A stretch of DNA of 49,107 nucleotides from Candidatus Avidesulfovibrio excrementigallinarum. GTDB lineage: Bacteria > Desulfobacterota > Desulfovibrionia > Desulfovibrionales > Desulfovibrionaceae. The DNA is taken from contig DVMI01000137.1 of the NCBI GenBank assembly GCA_018715085.1, forward strand, positions 1-49,107, read 5' to 3'. The position numbers were made by a program, and so were the translations under genes. A model generated the notes under the pieces. That model was not told where the DNA came from and made no database searches. It saw nothing but the letters and a program-made list of their open reading frames with translations. This document shows, one piece after another, positions 7,072 to 16,006 of the stretch; the stretch's first letter is position 1, and every line of letters begins with the position of its first letter.

Positions 7072-8597
7072 GCGGCGAAACCTCCCTGCTTTTATGCTTG
7101 TATGTGTTTTCCGGACCGCACCTTGGCGCGCGCGTAGAGCTTGGCGCAGGCCGCTGGGTCCTTGGCTCTGACGACGCCTGCGATCTGATTCTGTCCGGGC
7201 TGGAGCCCCGGCATGCCGTGCTGGAGGTGACGCAGGCCCCGGACGGCGCGGTTGCGGTGTCGCTGATGCCGCTGGACGGGTCGTTGCGCCTGCAGGACGG
7301 GCGGGTGCTGTCCCCTGCCGAAGAGGGGCAGGCGGCAGCGTTTGCGCCGGAGGCGGGCGAGGCGTGGTACCTGGGACTGACCTGTATGGCCTGGAACCTG
7401 CCGGATGTCACACAGCCTGTGATCCTTCCGGAGGCCGAACGCCCCGTGGCAGAGGCTGCGCCGGAACCTGCCCGGGAGGAGCCTGCGGCGGCTCCGGCTG
7501 CACAGTCTGCGGCGTCTGTGCCGTCCGAGGCTTCCGCTCCTCAGGGCGGCAATTCTGTTGGCGCTGGTGTGCCTCTGTTGCCAGAAATCCTGCCAGCAGC
7601 CGGGGAAGACAGATCGCGCCAGGGCTTTTCGGTGGGCAGGGCGTTGTTGCTTCTGGTTGTGGCCGCTGCGCTGGCAGCCATGTCTGTGGCGCTGTCTCCA
7701 AAGGCCATCAGCGAAGGGGATTATCCTGAATTTGTCAAACAATATCTGCATGATGCGGGTATAAGAGGCCTTAGCGTCAAGGCGCGGTACCCCGGTGTGG
7801 AAATCCGGGGAGCCGTGGAAGACGATGCGGTCATGCTGCAGCTGCGGGATATGGCACGGGCTTTGCATTTCCCTGTGTATCTTGAAGTTGCGGTACGCGA
7901 AGACATGATACGTGCCGTGCGCAGCTCGCTGGGGATACGCGGGTTTCATCCCCGGGTTACCCTGGAAGAAATGGATGACGGCGTGTCCCGGTTGCGGATT
8001 GCCGCCTACATGAAGGATGAGCTGCTTGAAAAGGCTGCATTTGCCGCGCTCGCAGAGGAAGTCAAGCGTCTGCCGCCTCTGGATCCGCACATCGTGTACG
8101 AGCGGCAGCTCGCCCCGGTGCTGGAAGAGGCGCTGAACCAGGCAGGATTTTCTGCCGTCCGCACCGTGTACCTGCCGGGACGGGTGGACTTTACAGGGAA
8201 GATCCTTCCCGGCGATGCGGAAAAGCTGGATGCAATCCGAACGGCCGTCGGGGAGCGTCTGGGCATTGAACTGCATGGCGTTTCGCGTTCGGCAGCCGCC
8301 GTGGATCCCCGAAAGCCCCTGGCAGCCGAACCGCGGCGCGAGGCTTCCGACGGATTGCAGCAGACTGGCGCAGGTGCGGTGTTTGCCGCACCACAGCAGG
8401 GTGGCGACCCCCTGGGCGGCCTGCGGGTGACCGGAGTCACCATGTCGCCCATGCGGTTTGTCACAACGGCCGACGGCAGAAGGCTGTTTGAAGGCGCGGT
8501 GCTGCCCGGCGGATGGACGCTGGAGAGCATTGATACCAGAGTGCTGGTTTTCCGGCGGGGCGAACAAATTGTCAGCCACAGACTGAGAGGTAACTGA
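7068..8597 (+). CDS. sctD: T3SS inner-membrane ring protein SctD (YscD/EscD)
   Basis: The product is 509 residues. An N-terminal cytoplasmic FHA-like domain (about 8-110) is followed by a Pro/Ala/Glu-rich linker (115-185), one transmembrane helix (about 191-209) and a periplasmic region with repeated ring-building modules. This is the YscD layout. It joins the secretin to the inner ring SctJ. GTG 7068 overlaps the stop of sctC (GTGA), and its own stop overlaps the next ATG. The N-terminal part is very Ala/Glu/Pro-rich and poorly conserved, but topology and position are decisive. Confidence 0.93.
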   Translation: MSGETSLLLCLYVFSGPHLGARVELGAGRWVLGSDDACDLILSGLEPRHAVLEVTQAPDGAVAVSLMPLDGSLRLQDGRVLSPAEEGQAAAFAPEAGEAWYLGLTCMAWNLPDVTQPVILPEAERPVAEAAPEPAREEPAAAPAAQSAASVPSEASAPQGGNSVGAGVPLLPEILPAAGEDRSRQGFSVGRALLLLVVAAALAAMSVALSPKAISEGDYPEFVKQYLHDAGIRGLSVKARYPGVEIRGAVEDDAVMLQLRDMARALHFPVYLEVAVREDMIRAVRSSLGIRGFHPRVTLEEMDDGVSRLRIAAYMKDELLEKAAFAALAEEVKRLPPLDPHIVYERQLAPVLEEALNQAGFSAVRTVYLPGRVDFTGKILPGDAEKLDAIRTAVGERLGIELHGVSRSAAAVDPRKPLAAEPRREASDGLQQTGAGAVFAAPQQGGDPLGGLRVTGVTMSPMRFVTTADGRRLFEGAVLPGGWTLESIDTRVLVFRRGEQIVSHRLRGN

Positions 8598-8815
8598 TGG
8601 ATATGGAATCGGCGTTTGACATGCTTTCGGATGATCCGTCCGGTATGGGACTCAAGCAGATCCGCGAAGAGCTTTTTGTCATGCGCAGCGAGGTGAAGCG
8701 TGCCATGGACGCCGGCATGACGGCGGATGAAATGGCAGTGGCGCGTCAGGTCATGGAGGCTGTAGACTGCGCAGACGAAGCAGCCGGCCGCATGCACGAT
8801 GCGATGAACCGTTAG
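8597..8815 (+). CDS. small T3SS protein, YscE/EscE-like needle co-chaperone
   Basis: The product is 72 residues, acidic, predicted as two helices, without membrane segments. Its length and place between sctD and the needle gene match YscE (66 residues), which with YscG holds the needle subunit as a soluble heterotrimer. The YscG-like partner is at 9578. It overlaps the sctD stop by one base. Sequence identity to the family cannot be judged by eye; the call is from size, composition and synteny. Confidence 0.65.
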   Translation: MDMESAFDMLSDDPSGMGLKQIREELFVMRSEVKRAMDAGMTADEMAVARQVMEAVDCADEAAGRMHDAMNR

Positions 8816-8870
8816 CGGAGCCTCCTGTCGACTTGTTGACACAATGGGCTGTTAGCCGTGAGGAGCAACT

Positions 8871-9122
8871 ATGAACGTTGGAAGTACAGGTGGTATTGAT
8901 GTCGGCCAGTTGTTCAAAAATGCCACCGATGGTTTGAATAAGGAAGGCGCGGCCATCCAGGACCAGATGAACCAGATCAGCGCCAGCGAAGAAATCGACC
9001 AGATGGATCTTTTGGAACTGCAGTTTGCCATGGGCCAGTACAACGCCAAGCTGGAAACCATTTCGTCTGTGACCAAGAGCATCCAGGACATGCTGAAGAC
9101 GCTGGCCCAGCGGACCAGCTAG
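8871..9122 (+). CDS. sctF: T3SS needle subunit SctF (YscF/EscF/PrgI)
   Basis: The product is 83 residues, the usual needle-protein length. It is a helix-turn-helix protein with a C-terminal helix containing LELQFAMGQYN (positions 48-58), the characteristic polymerisation segment of YscF-type needles. A strong ribosome site (GAGGAG) precedes ATG 8871. The preceding YscE-like and following YscG-like genes are its likely chaperones. MGQYN recurs at the same place relative to the C-terminus in the filament proteins at 302 and 1011. Confidence 0.95.
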   Translation: MNVGSTGGIDVGQLFKNATDGLNKEGAAIQDQMNQISASEEIDQMDLLELQFAMGQYNAKLETISSVTKSIQDMLKTLAQRTS

Positions 9123-9577
9123 GCCTTATGCGTCCTGTCAGGCCCGGGGCGTCTCGCACGGCCGGACGTCCCAGGCGTTGCCGCTGGCGGAAGCCTTGTC
9201 CGGAAGGCCGGCAGACAGTGCCGCCCCACTGGAAGGACGGACCGGCGGCATGTGCCTGCGGGACGGGTTTTTAAAAAGTTTTGTTCCAAACGCCGGGCAC
9301 GCCTGTTTTGCAGCGCTGCACGGCCGGGCGCAGTCCGTCTGGAGCGCCTCATTCTGCCATAAAGGGCGCGCCGCACAACCAGGTGCTGCATGATGGCGCG
9401 TCTTGTGCAGAAAGACGGCAGATGTCCGTGCGGCTGGCGGGACCGGCCGCCGCAAAAAACGGCGGGCGCATGCAGCAGGCAGCGTTTTTTTGGCGCCTGC
9501 ACCGCTCCGGGTTGTGGCCCCAATACGCCGTTTATCCGGGCTGAATGCGGTTCAGCCCGTCAACATAAGGAGTTCTC
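9123..9577. other. 455-base gene-free gap after the needle gene
   Basis: No convincing coding sequence is seen on either strand. It contains an A-run/T-run inverted repeat, CAAAAAACG (9453-9461) against CGTTTTTTTG (9483-9492), and a perfect hairpin at 9537-9559. The gap between needle and yscG-like gene is unusual because these are normally adjacent; it may contain differential-expression signals. Confidence 0.5.
9537..9559 (+). promoter_or_regulatory. perfect hairpin in the leader of the yscG-like gene
   Basis: CGGGCTGAA (9537-9545) and TTCAGCCCG (9551-9559) form a 9-bp stem with a 5-base loop. It ends seven bases before the Shine-Dalgarno sequence AAGGAG (9567-9572). It lacks a T-run, so it is more likely an mRNA stability or processing element than a terminator. 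Confidence 0.55.
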
Positions 9578-9934
9578 ATGCTTAGCGAACAGCAGATCTC
9601 CAGACTGCTGGATCTGGCCAACCTGGCCAGCCAGAAGGGGCTGGTGCGCGAATCCAGAATCATTCTGAAGGGTGTGCTCGCCGTCAAGCCGGATTTTGTG
9701 CCGGCGCTGATCGGACTGGCGTTTTCGCACACCGTGGTCGACGATTTTGATGGCGCGCTGGCGATTTTGGATCGCGTTCTGGAAATGTCTCCGCACGATC
9801 CTGACGCGCTGGCCATGAAAGGGCTTGCCTGCATTCTGGCAGGGCGCCGCGCTGAAGCTGAAGAGCTGTTTGCGGGGCTTGAACAGGACAGCGCCGCTGC
9901 GGCCATGGCTCGCGCCGTCATGGAGGTAGCCTGA
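9578..9934 (+). CDS. TPR-type T3SS needle chaperone, YscG/SsaH-like
   Basis: The product is 118 residues, all helical, with TPR-like repeats (residues about 10-105) including PDFVPALIGLAF and PHDPDALAMKGLA segments. YscG-family chaperones are about 115 residues and cap the C-terminal helix of the needle subunit together with a YscE partner. It follows the needle gene and precedes sctI, which supports this. AAGGAG lies five bases before the ATG. Confidence 0.75.
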   Translation: MLSEQQISRLLDLANLASQKGLVRESRIILKGVLAVKPDFVPALIGLAFSHTVVDDFDGALAILDRVLEMSPHDPDALAMKGLACILAGRRAEAEELFAGLEQDSAAAAMARAVMEVA

Positions 9935-9965
9935 AGGTCAGATCCGCGCGTAAAGGGGAAAGACC

Positions 9966-10562
9966 ATGATCGCCGAATCCGCGCAGGGGGCGACAAAGCT
10001 TCTTGAAGCGCTGGAAAAGCTTGGTGACTGGGCAGGCGGCGCTGCAACCGGCGGCGGTCCTTCCGGTCCTCCGTCCCGCGAGTTGGTGCGGGCCTTTGAA
10101 GAAGCCCTTGACGCCGCTCCTGTTCAGGCAGGCGCGACGGAGCAGGGGGCTTTGGCGTCTGCGGCGCCGGGCGGTTCCGAAACCGCCGTGCTGCCCGGTC
10201 CGGCCGAGCAGGTGCCTTCCGTACAGGGCGCGTCGACGCCTCCGTCTGGCGTGCAGCCTTCAGATCGCGTGACGGACATTTCGGCTTCCGACAGTGCGGC
10301 GGGGACGGCCTCGTCCACGGCCGCGCCCGAAGCGTCCGCGCCGGATTTGGCCGGAGAGCGTCCCGTGGCCCGGGAGGATCCCGCACAGGAGCTGTTCCGG
10401 CGGCTTGAACAGTACGCACAGCCGGACAGCGTTGTCACGCCGCAGGATCTGTTCCGCATCCAGTATCTGGTAGGCATCCTCAAGGTTCAGGTCCATGTCG
10501 GGCTCAAAACGTCGCAACAGAGCACGCAGGGCATGGAAAACCTGTTGCGCCAGTCCGGTTGA
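9966..10562 (+). CDS. sctI: T3SS inner rod protein SctI (YscI/PrgJ)
   Basis: The product is 198 residues. The long N-terminal part (1-135) is Ala/Pro/Ser-rich and probably disordered. The last 60 residues (PQDLFRIQYLVGILKVQVHV followed by a short amphipathic tail) match the conserved YscI/HrpB C-terminal helix that packs in the export gate and inner rod. Yersinia YscI is about 115 residues, so the N-terminus is extended. It sits directly before sctJ, the normal order. Confidence 0.85.
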   Translation: MIAESAQGATKLLEALEKLGDWAGGAATGGGPSGPPSRELVRAFEEALDAAPVQAGATEQGALASAAPGGSETAVLPGPAEQVPSVQGASTPPSGVQPSDRVTDISASDSAAGTASSTAAPEASAPDLAGERPVAREDPAQELFRRLEQYAQPDSVVTPQDLFRIQYLVGILKVQVHVGLKTSQQSTQGMENLLRQSG

Positions 10563-10583
10563 TATACGATTCGAGGTTATGAC

Positions 10584-11390
10584 ATGCTGCGTTCCCTGGC
10601 TGTTCGTTTCTTGCTGGTGTCTCTGCTGTTGTTGCTTGCAGGCTGTAAGGTGGAGATGTATTCGGGCCTGTCTGAAGATCAGGCCAATCAGATGCTTTCC
10701 ACGCTGTTGCGGCGCGGCATTCAGGCCGAAAAAACTGCCGCTGGCAAGAGCGGCTACACGCTGTCGGTGGAGGACAGCCAGCTTGTGCAGGCCCTGCAGG
10801 TGCTCAAAGAAAACAGCCTGCCCCGCGAATCCTTCAAGAATCTTGGCGAGGTGTTCGGCGGCGACGGGATGATTTCGTCCTCGACCGAAGTACAGGCCCG
10901 CATGGCCTATGCCCTGTCGCAGGAACTGGCCGACACGCTGTCGCGCATTGACGGCGTGCTGACGGCGCGCGTGCATGTGGTGCTGGGCGTCAACGACAAG
11001 GTGAACAACATCACGGTGAACCCTTCTGCGGCGGTGTTTCTGCGCCACAGCCCCGATTCGCCGGTGGTCAACCTGGTGCCCGAAATCCGCGAGCTGGTGG
11101 CCGGGGCAGTGGCTTCGCTCAAATATGACGACGTGAGCGTCATGCTGGTCCCTGTGCGCGAAAGCGTGACCGTGCCGGAAGTGCGCAAGCCCGAGCCGCT
11201 GCTTTCAGAAGACGCCTACACGCCAACCGCCCTGCTGCGGGCGCTGGCCATGGCGCTGGCCATGCTGGCCGTGGGCGGCAGCCTGGTGCTGGTTGTCCGC
11301 CGGGTGCGGGTGCGCCGCCAGAAGGGCAGCGATCCGCTGGCGCTTGCCGGCAGCGAGCGCGAAACCCATGGCGGTAAGGACAACGCCTGA
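10584..11390 (+). CDS. sctJ: T3SS inner-ring lipoprotein SctJ (YscJ/PrgK)
   Basis: The product is 268 residues with a lipoprotein signal peptide (LLAGC, Cys21), two periplasmic ring-building domains and a C-terminal transmembrane helix (about 210-232) followed by basic residues. This is the standard SctJ layout; with SctD it forms the inner-membrane ring. Its TGA overlaps the ATG of sctK. Confidence 0.97.
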   Translation: MLRSLAVRFLLVSLLLLLAGCKVEMYSGLSEDQANQMLSTLLRRGIQAEKTAAGKSGYTLSVEDSQLVQALQVLKENSLPRESFKNLGEVFGGDGMISSSTEVQARMAYALSQELADTLSRIDGVLTARVHVVLGVNDKVNNITVNPSAAVFLRHSPDSPVVNLVPEIRELVAGAVASLKYDDVSVMLVPVRESVTVPEVRKPEPLLSEDAYTPTALLRALAMALAMLAVGGSLVLVVRRVRVRRQKGSDPLALAGSERETHGGKDNA

Positions 11391-12109
11391 TGCAGAAAGG
11401 ATTTTTTGCCGAGACGCTTGCAAAGCGGCCTGCACTGTGGAACGCCATGCTGCGGGCCAACGCGGGCGCTGGCGAAGACGGCGGGCTTGCGGCGGCGCTG
11501 GGCGGGGACGCCGCGCCGTTGCTGCACTGGCTGCAGCAGAGCCCGCAGCCGCGCTGCCTGGCGCCGGATCCGTCCCGCGTGCCGTCCGGATTTTGGGATT
11601 TTGCCGAAGAATCCCGCCGCCTGGCCCTGCTTGACGCCAAAGATCTGCACCGCCTGTGCCGCGTGACGGGCACGGCGCTGCATGCGCCGGCCATCGCCGC
11701 CGTGCTGCGGCGTGACGAGGTTCTGGCGCTGCGTGACGAGCTGGGCCCCGACATGTACCGTTACGCCCTGTACCGGGGGCGGTACGAACTCGGCGGCGTG
11801 CGGCGCTTTTTTGCCGGAGCGCAGGAACCGTTTTTAGGCCGTCAGGCTGCCGGCGATCAGCCCGCCAAAGGCCGCTCTCTCGGGCGTCTGTGCGCGTGGC
11901 ACGGCGTCCTGGCGCTGCGGCTGGTGGCTGCGGGCTGGCCCGGAGCGCTGGCAGGCCGTTTTGCCGCGGCCCTGCCGGTGCTTCCCGATCTGCCGGAAGA
12001 GACGGCGCTTCCCGTGCTGGAGACCAGCGAGCGCGACGAGCTCTGGCGCGCGGTGAAAAAACTGCTGCTCAAGGAGGTGGCGCCATCATGGGCCCCGTGT
12101 TTCGACTGA
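11390..12109 (+). CDS. sctK: T3SS cytoplasmic sorting-platform protein SctK
   Basis: The product is 239 residues, soluble, Leu/Ala/Arg-rich. Position between sctJ and sctL, overlapping both, and the length (YscK about 210) identify it as SctK, the adaptor that links the SctD cytoplasmic domain to SctQ in the sorting platform. Family members diverge strongly, so the assignment depends mostly on gene order. Confidence 0.8.
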   Translation: MQKGFFAETLAKRPALWNAMLRANAGAGEDGGLAAALGGDAAPLLHWLQQSPQPRCLAPDPSRVPSGFWDFAEESRRLALLDAKDLHRLCRVTGTALHAPAIAAVLRRDEVLALRDELGPDMYRYALYRGRYELGGVRRFFAGAQEPFLGRQAAGDQPAKGRSLGRLCAWHGVLALRLVAAGWPGALAGRFAAALPVLPDLPEETALPVLETSERDELWRAVKKLLLKEVAPSWAPCFD

Positions 12110-12711
12110 CGGAACATGCCGTCACGCCCGCGCCGGGCGTCCGCGTGCTGCGCATGGCGGATTACGCGCGCCTGATGGAGGCCAACGAGGTGCTGGCGGC
12201 CGCAAAGGAGCAGGCCGCCGCCATCCGAAGCGAGGCCGAAAAGGCCTATGAGGCCCGCAAGCGCGAAGGGTACGAGGACGGCCTGATGGAAGGCCGCATG
12301 GAGCAGGCCGAAAAGATGATGGAAACGGCCCTGCAGGCGGTGGAATATATCGAAGGGCTCGAAGACACGCTGGTCAGAGTCGTGTCGCTGGCCGTGCGCA
12401 AGATCATCGGCGAACTGGACGACACCGAATGCATGGTGCGGGTCGTGCGCAATGCCCTGGCCGTGGTGCGCAGCCAGCAGAAAGTGCTGATCCGCGTGGC
12501 CCCGGTCGACGAGCCGGGCGTGCGCGAAGCCCTGGCGGCCATGCTGGCCTCCAGCCCCGACGGCGCGTCGCTGCTGGACGTGACGGCCGATCCGCGCATG
12601 AAGCACGGCGACTGCATTCTTGAATGCGAGCTGGGCGTGGTGGACGCCAGTCTTGAAACCCAGCTCAAGGCCATCGAAAACGCTCTGCTGAGCAAGATCA
12701 GGAAGTCCTGA
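12088..12711 (+). CDS. sctL: T3SS stator protein SctL (YscL/FliH-like)
   Basis: The product is 207 residues. It has a coiled-coil N-terminal half (about 30-90, Glu/Ala/Lys-rich) and a C-terminal globular half resembling FliH and V-ATPase subunit E. It links the ATPase to the SctQ/SctK platform. ATG 12088 is chosen because AAGGAGG (12071-12077) precedes it and because upstream codons in this frame lie inside sctK. The overlap with sctK is 22 bases. Confidence 0.93.
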   Translation: MGPVFRLTEHAVTPAPGVRVLRMADYARLMEANEVLAAAKEQAAAIRSEAEKAYEARKREGYEDGLMEGRMEQAEKMMETALQAVEYIEGLEDTLVRVVSLAVRKIIGELDDTECMVRVVRNALAVVRSQQKVLIRVAPVDEPGVREALAAMLASSPDGASLLDVTADPRMKHGDCILECELGVVDASLETQLKAIENALLSKIRKS

Positions 12712-12713
12712 CC

Positions 12714-14030
12714 ATGGCGTTTGAATATATTGGCGAGCTGCTGGAAGAGGCCGTGCGCGACGTCACCCCCGTGGAAACACGCGGGCGGGTGGAACAGGTC
12801 GTGGGCACGATCATCCGTGCGGTGGTGCCCGGGGTCAAGGTCGGCGAGCTGTGCATTCTGCGCAACCCGTGGGAAGACTGGTCGCTCAAGGCCGAGGTTG
12901 TGGGGTTTGTCAAAAACGTGGCTCTGCTCTCGCCGCTGGGCAACATGCAGGGCATTTCCCCGGCCACGGAAGTTGTCCCCACCGGCGAAATCCTGTCTGT
13001 TCCCGTGGGCAACGAGCTGCTGGGCCGCGTGGTTGACGGCCTGGGGCAGGCCATGGACGGCGGCCCGGCCATCAGAACCCGGACGCACTACCCCATTTTT
13101 GCCGAAGCGCCCAACCCCATGACCCGCCGGGTCATCGACCGGCCCATTTCGCTGGGCCTGCGCGTCATCGACGGCGTGCTGACCTGCGGCGAAGGACAGC
13201 GCATGGGCATTTTTGCGGCCGCCGGGGGCGGCAAGTCCACCCTGTTGTCCAGCATCCTCAAGGGATGCACGGCAGAAGTCTGCGTGCTGGCGCTCATTGG
13301 CGAACGCGGCCGCGAAGTGCGCGAATTCATCGAACGCGACATCGGCCCGGAAGGACGCAAAAAGGCCGTGCTCGTGGTGTCCACCTCGGACCGCTCGTCC
13401 ATGGAGCGGCTCAAGGCGGCCTATACGGCCACAGCCATTGCCGAGTACTTTCGCGATCAGGGCAAGAGCGTGCTGCTGATGATGGACTCGGTCACCCGCT
13501 TTGGCCGCGCCCAGCGCGAAATCGGCCTGGCGGCCGGCGAGCCGCCCACCCGGCGCGGGTTTCCTCCGTCGGTTTTTTCCGAACTGCCCAAGCTCATGGA
13601 ACGGGCCGGCAACTCCGACAAAGGGTCCATCACCGCGCTGTATACCGTGCTGGTGGAAGGCGACGACATGACCGAACCCATTGCCGACGAAACCCGCTCC
13701 ATTCTTGACGGGCATATTGTGCTGTCGCGCAAGCTGGCGGCCGCCAACCACTATCCGGCCATCGACGTGCAGGCCAGCGTAAGCCGCGTCATGAACGCGG
13801 TGGTGGACAAGGAACACAAAAAAGCCGCGCAGGCCCTGCGCAAGATTCTTGCCAAATACGCGGAAGTGGAACTTCTCGTGCAAATTGGCGAATACAAAAA
13901 GGGCGCAGACCCTGAAGCCGACTTTGCCCTGGGGCATATCCAGGCGGTCAACGCCTTTTTGAAGCAGGGCCTGGAAGAAAAAAGCACCTTTGAAGAGACG
14001 GTTGCGGCGCTGAAAAAGGTTGTCGTCTAA
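12714..14030 (+). CDS. sctN: T3SS ATPase SctN
   Basis: The product is 438 residues, normal for YscN/EscN. Walker A (AAAGGGKST, about 168-176), Walker B (VLLMMD, 253-258) and the FliI/F1-beta-like core are intact. It unfolds and detaches substrates from chaperones at the base of the export gate. It begins two bases after sctL. Confidence 0.98.
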   Translation: MAFEYIGELLEEAVRDVTPVETRGRVEQVVGTIIRAVVPGVKVGELCILRNPWEDWSLKAEVVGFVKNVALLSPLGNMQGISPATEVVPTGEILSVPVGNELLGRVVDGLGQAMDGGPAIRTRTHYPIFAEAPNPMTRRVIDRPISLGLRVIDGVLTCGEGQRMGIFAAAGGGKSTLLSSILKGCTAEVCVLALIGERGREVREFIERDIGPEGRKKAVLVVSTSDRSSMERLKAAYTATAIAEYFRDQGKSVLLMMDSVTRFGRAQREIGLAAGEPPTRRGFPPSVFSELPKLMERAGNSDKGSITALYTVLVEGDDMTEPIADETRSILDGHIVLSRKLAAANHYPAIDVQASVSRVMNAVVDKEHKKAAQALRKILAKYAEVELLVQIGEYKKGADPEADFALGHIQAVNAFLKQGLEEKSTFEETVAALKKVVV

Positions 14031-14227
14031 GATGGGCGGCCCTCGGCAGCCGGAGAAACCGGGCGTGGCCGAAAGCCCCTCCAAAAAGACGCCCAGCCGG
14101 TTGCCCGAGCCCTGCGCCGGAGAGGCAGGTCCGGGCACGCCGCGCAACGCCCGCAGCGCTCCCGGCGTCAGAGCGCGTGCCGCCGCTGCCGCGCCTGTCC
14201 GGCACAGCCCCCTGCCATGGAGGAAGC

Positions 14228-14713
14228 ATGCTGGCCTATCCCCTGCAAGCGCTGCTCACGGTGCGCTACTTTCGTGAGGAAGGCGCAAAAAATGCGGTGC
14301 GCGCGGCAGAACGCCGCCTTGCCGAAGCCAGGGAGATCGTGCGCCAGAAAGCCGAAGAGCTGGAGCGTTACCGCCTCTGGCGGCCGGAGGAGGAAAACCG
14401 CCGTTATGACGCCATCATGGGCACAAGCCTGAGTGTGGAAGACGTGGCAGAATTCCGCGCCTCGCTGAGCGCCCTGGCCGAAGGCGAGCAGCAGCGCGCC
14501 CAGGAGGTGGCCGAAGCAGAAAAGGCCGCCGCAAAAAAGGAAGCCGAAGTGGTCGCCGCGCGCGAGGCCGTGGCCGAGGCCCGCAAAGAGGCGGCCAAAA
14601 TCGAAGCGCACCGCGACATCTGGCTGGTTGAGGCCAAAAAAGAGGCCGAGCGCCAGGAAGATTTGGAACTGGAAGAGTTCAAGGCCCCCGCAGGGCAGAG
14701 CGACGAAAGCTGA
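14228..14713 (+). CDS. sctO: T3SS stalk protein SctO (YscO/FliJ-like)
   Basis: The product is 161 residues, almost entirely a charged coiled coil rich in Glu, Ala, Lys and Arg, as in YscO/FliJ, the central stalk of the ATPase. GGAGGAAGC precedes ATG 14228; an in-frame ATG at 14177 lacks a ribosome site. The gap of 197 bases after sctN is longer than usual. Confidence 0.87.
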   Translation: MLAYPLQALLTVRYFREEGAKNAVRAAERRLAEAREIVRQKAEELERYRLWRPEEENRRYDAIMGTSLSVEDVAEFRASLSALAEGEQQRAQEVAEAEKAAAKKEAEVVAAREAVAEARKEAAKIEAHRDIWLVEAKKEAERQEDLELEEFKAPAGQSDES

Positions 14714-15076
14714 CGGCACGCCCCTTGCACGGCTGCATGCAGGCAGAACAGCGCCAACAGCGTTGCAAGCTGGCGGGGCTGCCCGTCAGGGCCAGGCTGG
14801 CGTTTGGCACGCCGCAACAGCCGTTGTTGGCACAAAAAAGGGCGGCCGCGCCTTTTTTCGTATGCCAGAGGCTGCCCCAGCCGGAAAGCGGCCTTCAGCG
14901 CGGCCCTTTTGAGCGGAGCCGTTCCGGCGGATGCGGCCGCAGAGGCCGACCGGCCGGCAACAGGGAAAGACGCTGCGCCCTCTTGCACGTTACGCGCGGC
15001 GTGCTGTGTTTGCGCCACCTTCCCGCAGGCGGAAAGCCGCTCCGGGGCCGGATGATGCAACATAAGGAGGTTCCTT
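14714..15076. other. 363-base gap between sctO and sctP
   Basis: No gene is seen. It holds a terminator-like hairpin at 14834-14858 and the sctP start-codon hairpin at 15061-15079. Confidence 0.5.
14834..14858 (+). terminator. terminator-like hairpin inside the T3SS operon
   Basis: Six A, a GC stem (GGCG-GCCG-CGCC, 14841-14852) and six T (14853-14858) form a hairpin with one bulged G, of the bidirectional intrinsic-terminator type. It would reduce transcription into sctP, sctQ and sctR unless read-through or a new promoter operates. Confidence 0.55.
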
Positions 15077-15079
15077 ATG
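15061..15079 (+). promoter_or_regulatory. sctP: hairpin covering the sctP ribosome site and start codon
   Basis: CATAAGG-AGGTT-CCTTATG is a perfect 7-bp stem. Its left arm and loop carry the Shine-Dalgarno AAGGAGG (15064-15070), and its right arm ends in the ATG start (15077-15079). Translation should be blocked when folded. Confidence 0.6.
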
Positions 15080-15715
15080 GGCTTGGAAGTGAGTTCCCAG
15101 TATTTGCGCCAGGCCGACACGTCTGTGAAGACGGAGGCAGGGCCCGGCAGGCCGGACGCCTCGGCGCAGGAGCATTTTGAAAGGGTCATGGAACGCCAGT
15201 CCGGCGGACACGGCTCACAGCAGGGCGATAAGCAGGAAGGGGAAAAGCACCAGGGCTCAGGCAGCATGCCGGCGCCCTCCGCGCTGTTTGAAAGCTTGTT
15301 CAGCGGGCGCATGGAAAATGTCGCGGCGCCCCTCGAAACCCAGGCCGCGTCCGGACCTGCGGGATCGGCCGACGTGGGCGAGCTTGTGGAAAAGCTGGTG
15401 GAGCGCATTCTTGTGTCAGAGCCCGGCAAGGGCGCCGCAGAAGTGCGCATCACGCTGGGCGACGGGCCTCTTTCCGGAACCGAGCTGAGCCTGTCGCGCG
15501 CGCAGGACGGGCAGTTGTCCGTGCGTCTGTTGTGCGCAGACGCGTCGTCGTTCCAGACGGCCGTGAGCGCGCAGGACGGCCTGCGCGCGGCGCTGGAGCG
15601 CCAGGGTGACCCTGTGCGTCTGGAAATCAGCCAGGCCGGCGCGCAGGGCGGCAACGAAGGCGACAGCCGCCGCCGCTCGCAGGGGCTGATTGACAGCGTG
15701 CCGGAAGAAGACTGA
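15077..15715 (+). CDS. sctP: T3SS needle-length / substrate-switch protein SctP (YscP/FliK-like)
   Basis: The product is 212 residues. The N-terminal half is low-complexity. The segment about 110-195 (AEVRITLGDGPLSGTELSLS and following) resembles the FliK/HrpP C-terminal substrate-specificity switch domain. It is much shorter than Yersinia YscP (about 515), as in several Ssa/Hrp systems. Location between sctO and sctQ is canonical. Its start codon lies in a perfect hairpin. Confidence 0.83.
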   Translation: MGLEVSSQYLRQADTSVKTEAGPGRPDASAQEHFERVMERQSGGHGSQQGDKQEGEKHQGSGSMPAPSALFESLFSGRMENVAAPLETQAASGPAGSADVGELVEKLVERILVSEPGKGAAEVRITLGDGPLSGTELSLSRAQDGQLSVRLLCADASSFQTAVSAQDGLRAALERQGDPVRLEISQAGAQGGNEGDSRRRSQGLIDSVPEED

Positions 15716-16006
15716 ACGTTTTTGCCGTAACAGCGCACCGGCAGAAGCACCGGGCGCGTTGCCGCCGGCAGCGTGCATGCTGCTGTGGCCGCCGGCAGCA
15801 GTGCAGGCGTCCTGACGGACGTTGCCGGTCGTGCACAAAACAGAGCCTTTTTCCGCGCTGGCGTGTCCCAAAAAACGCGTGCGGAAAAAATCAGGATTGC
15901 CCCTGCAAAGGGCCTTTGCTTTTCCCCTGGCAGGCACTCGGGGGACCAACGTTGCGCCGTCTGCCCCGCCGGAGGGGAAACGGCGTTTTCCGGAAGAGGT
16001 GTTGTC

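Noticed and set aside
8836..8841. TTGACA just upstream of the needle gene
   Set aside because: The expected -10 position falls on the ribosome site with no TATAAT-like sequence, so it is probably chance.
14020..14277. 85-codon frame between sctN and sctO
   Set aside because: It starts inside sctN, overlaps the sctO start and has low-complexity Pro/Arg/Ala composition without a ribosome site.
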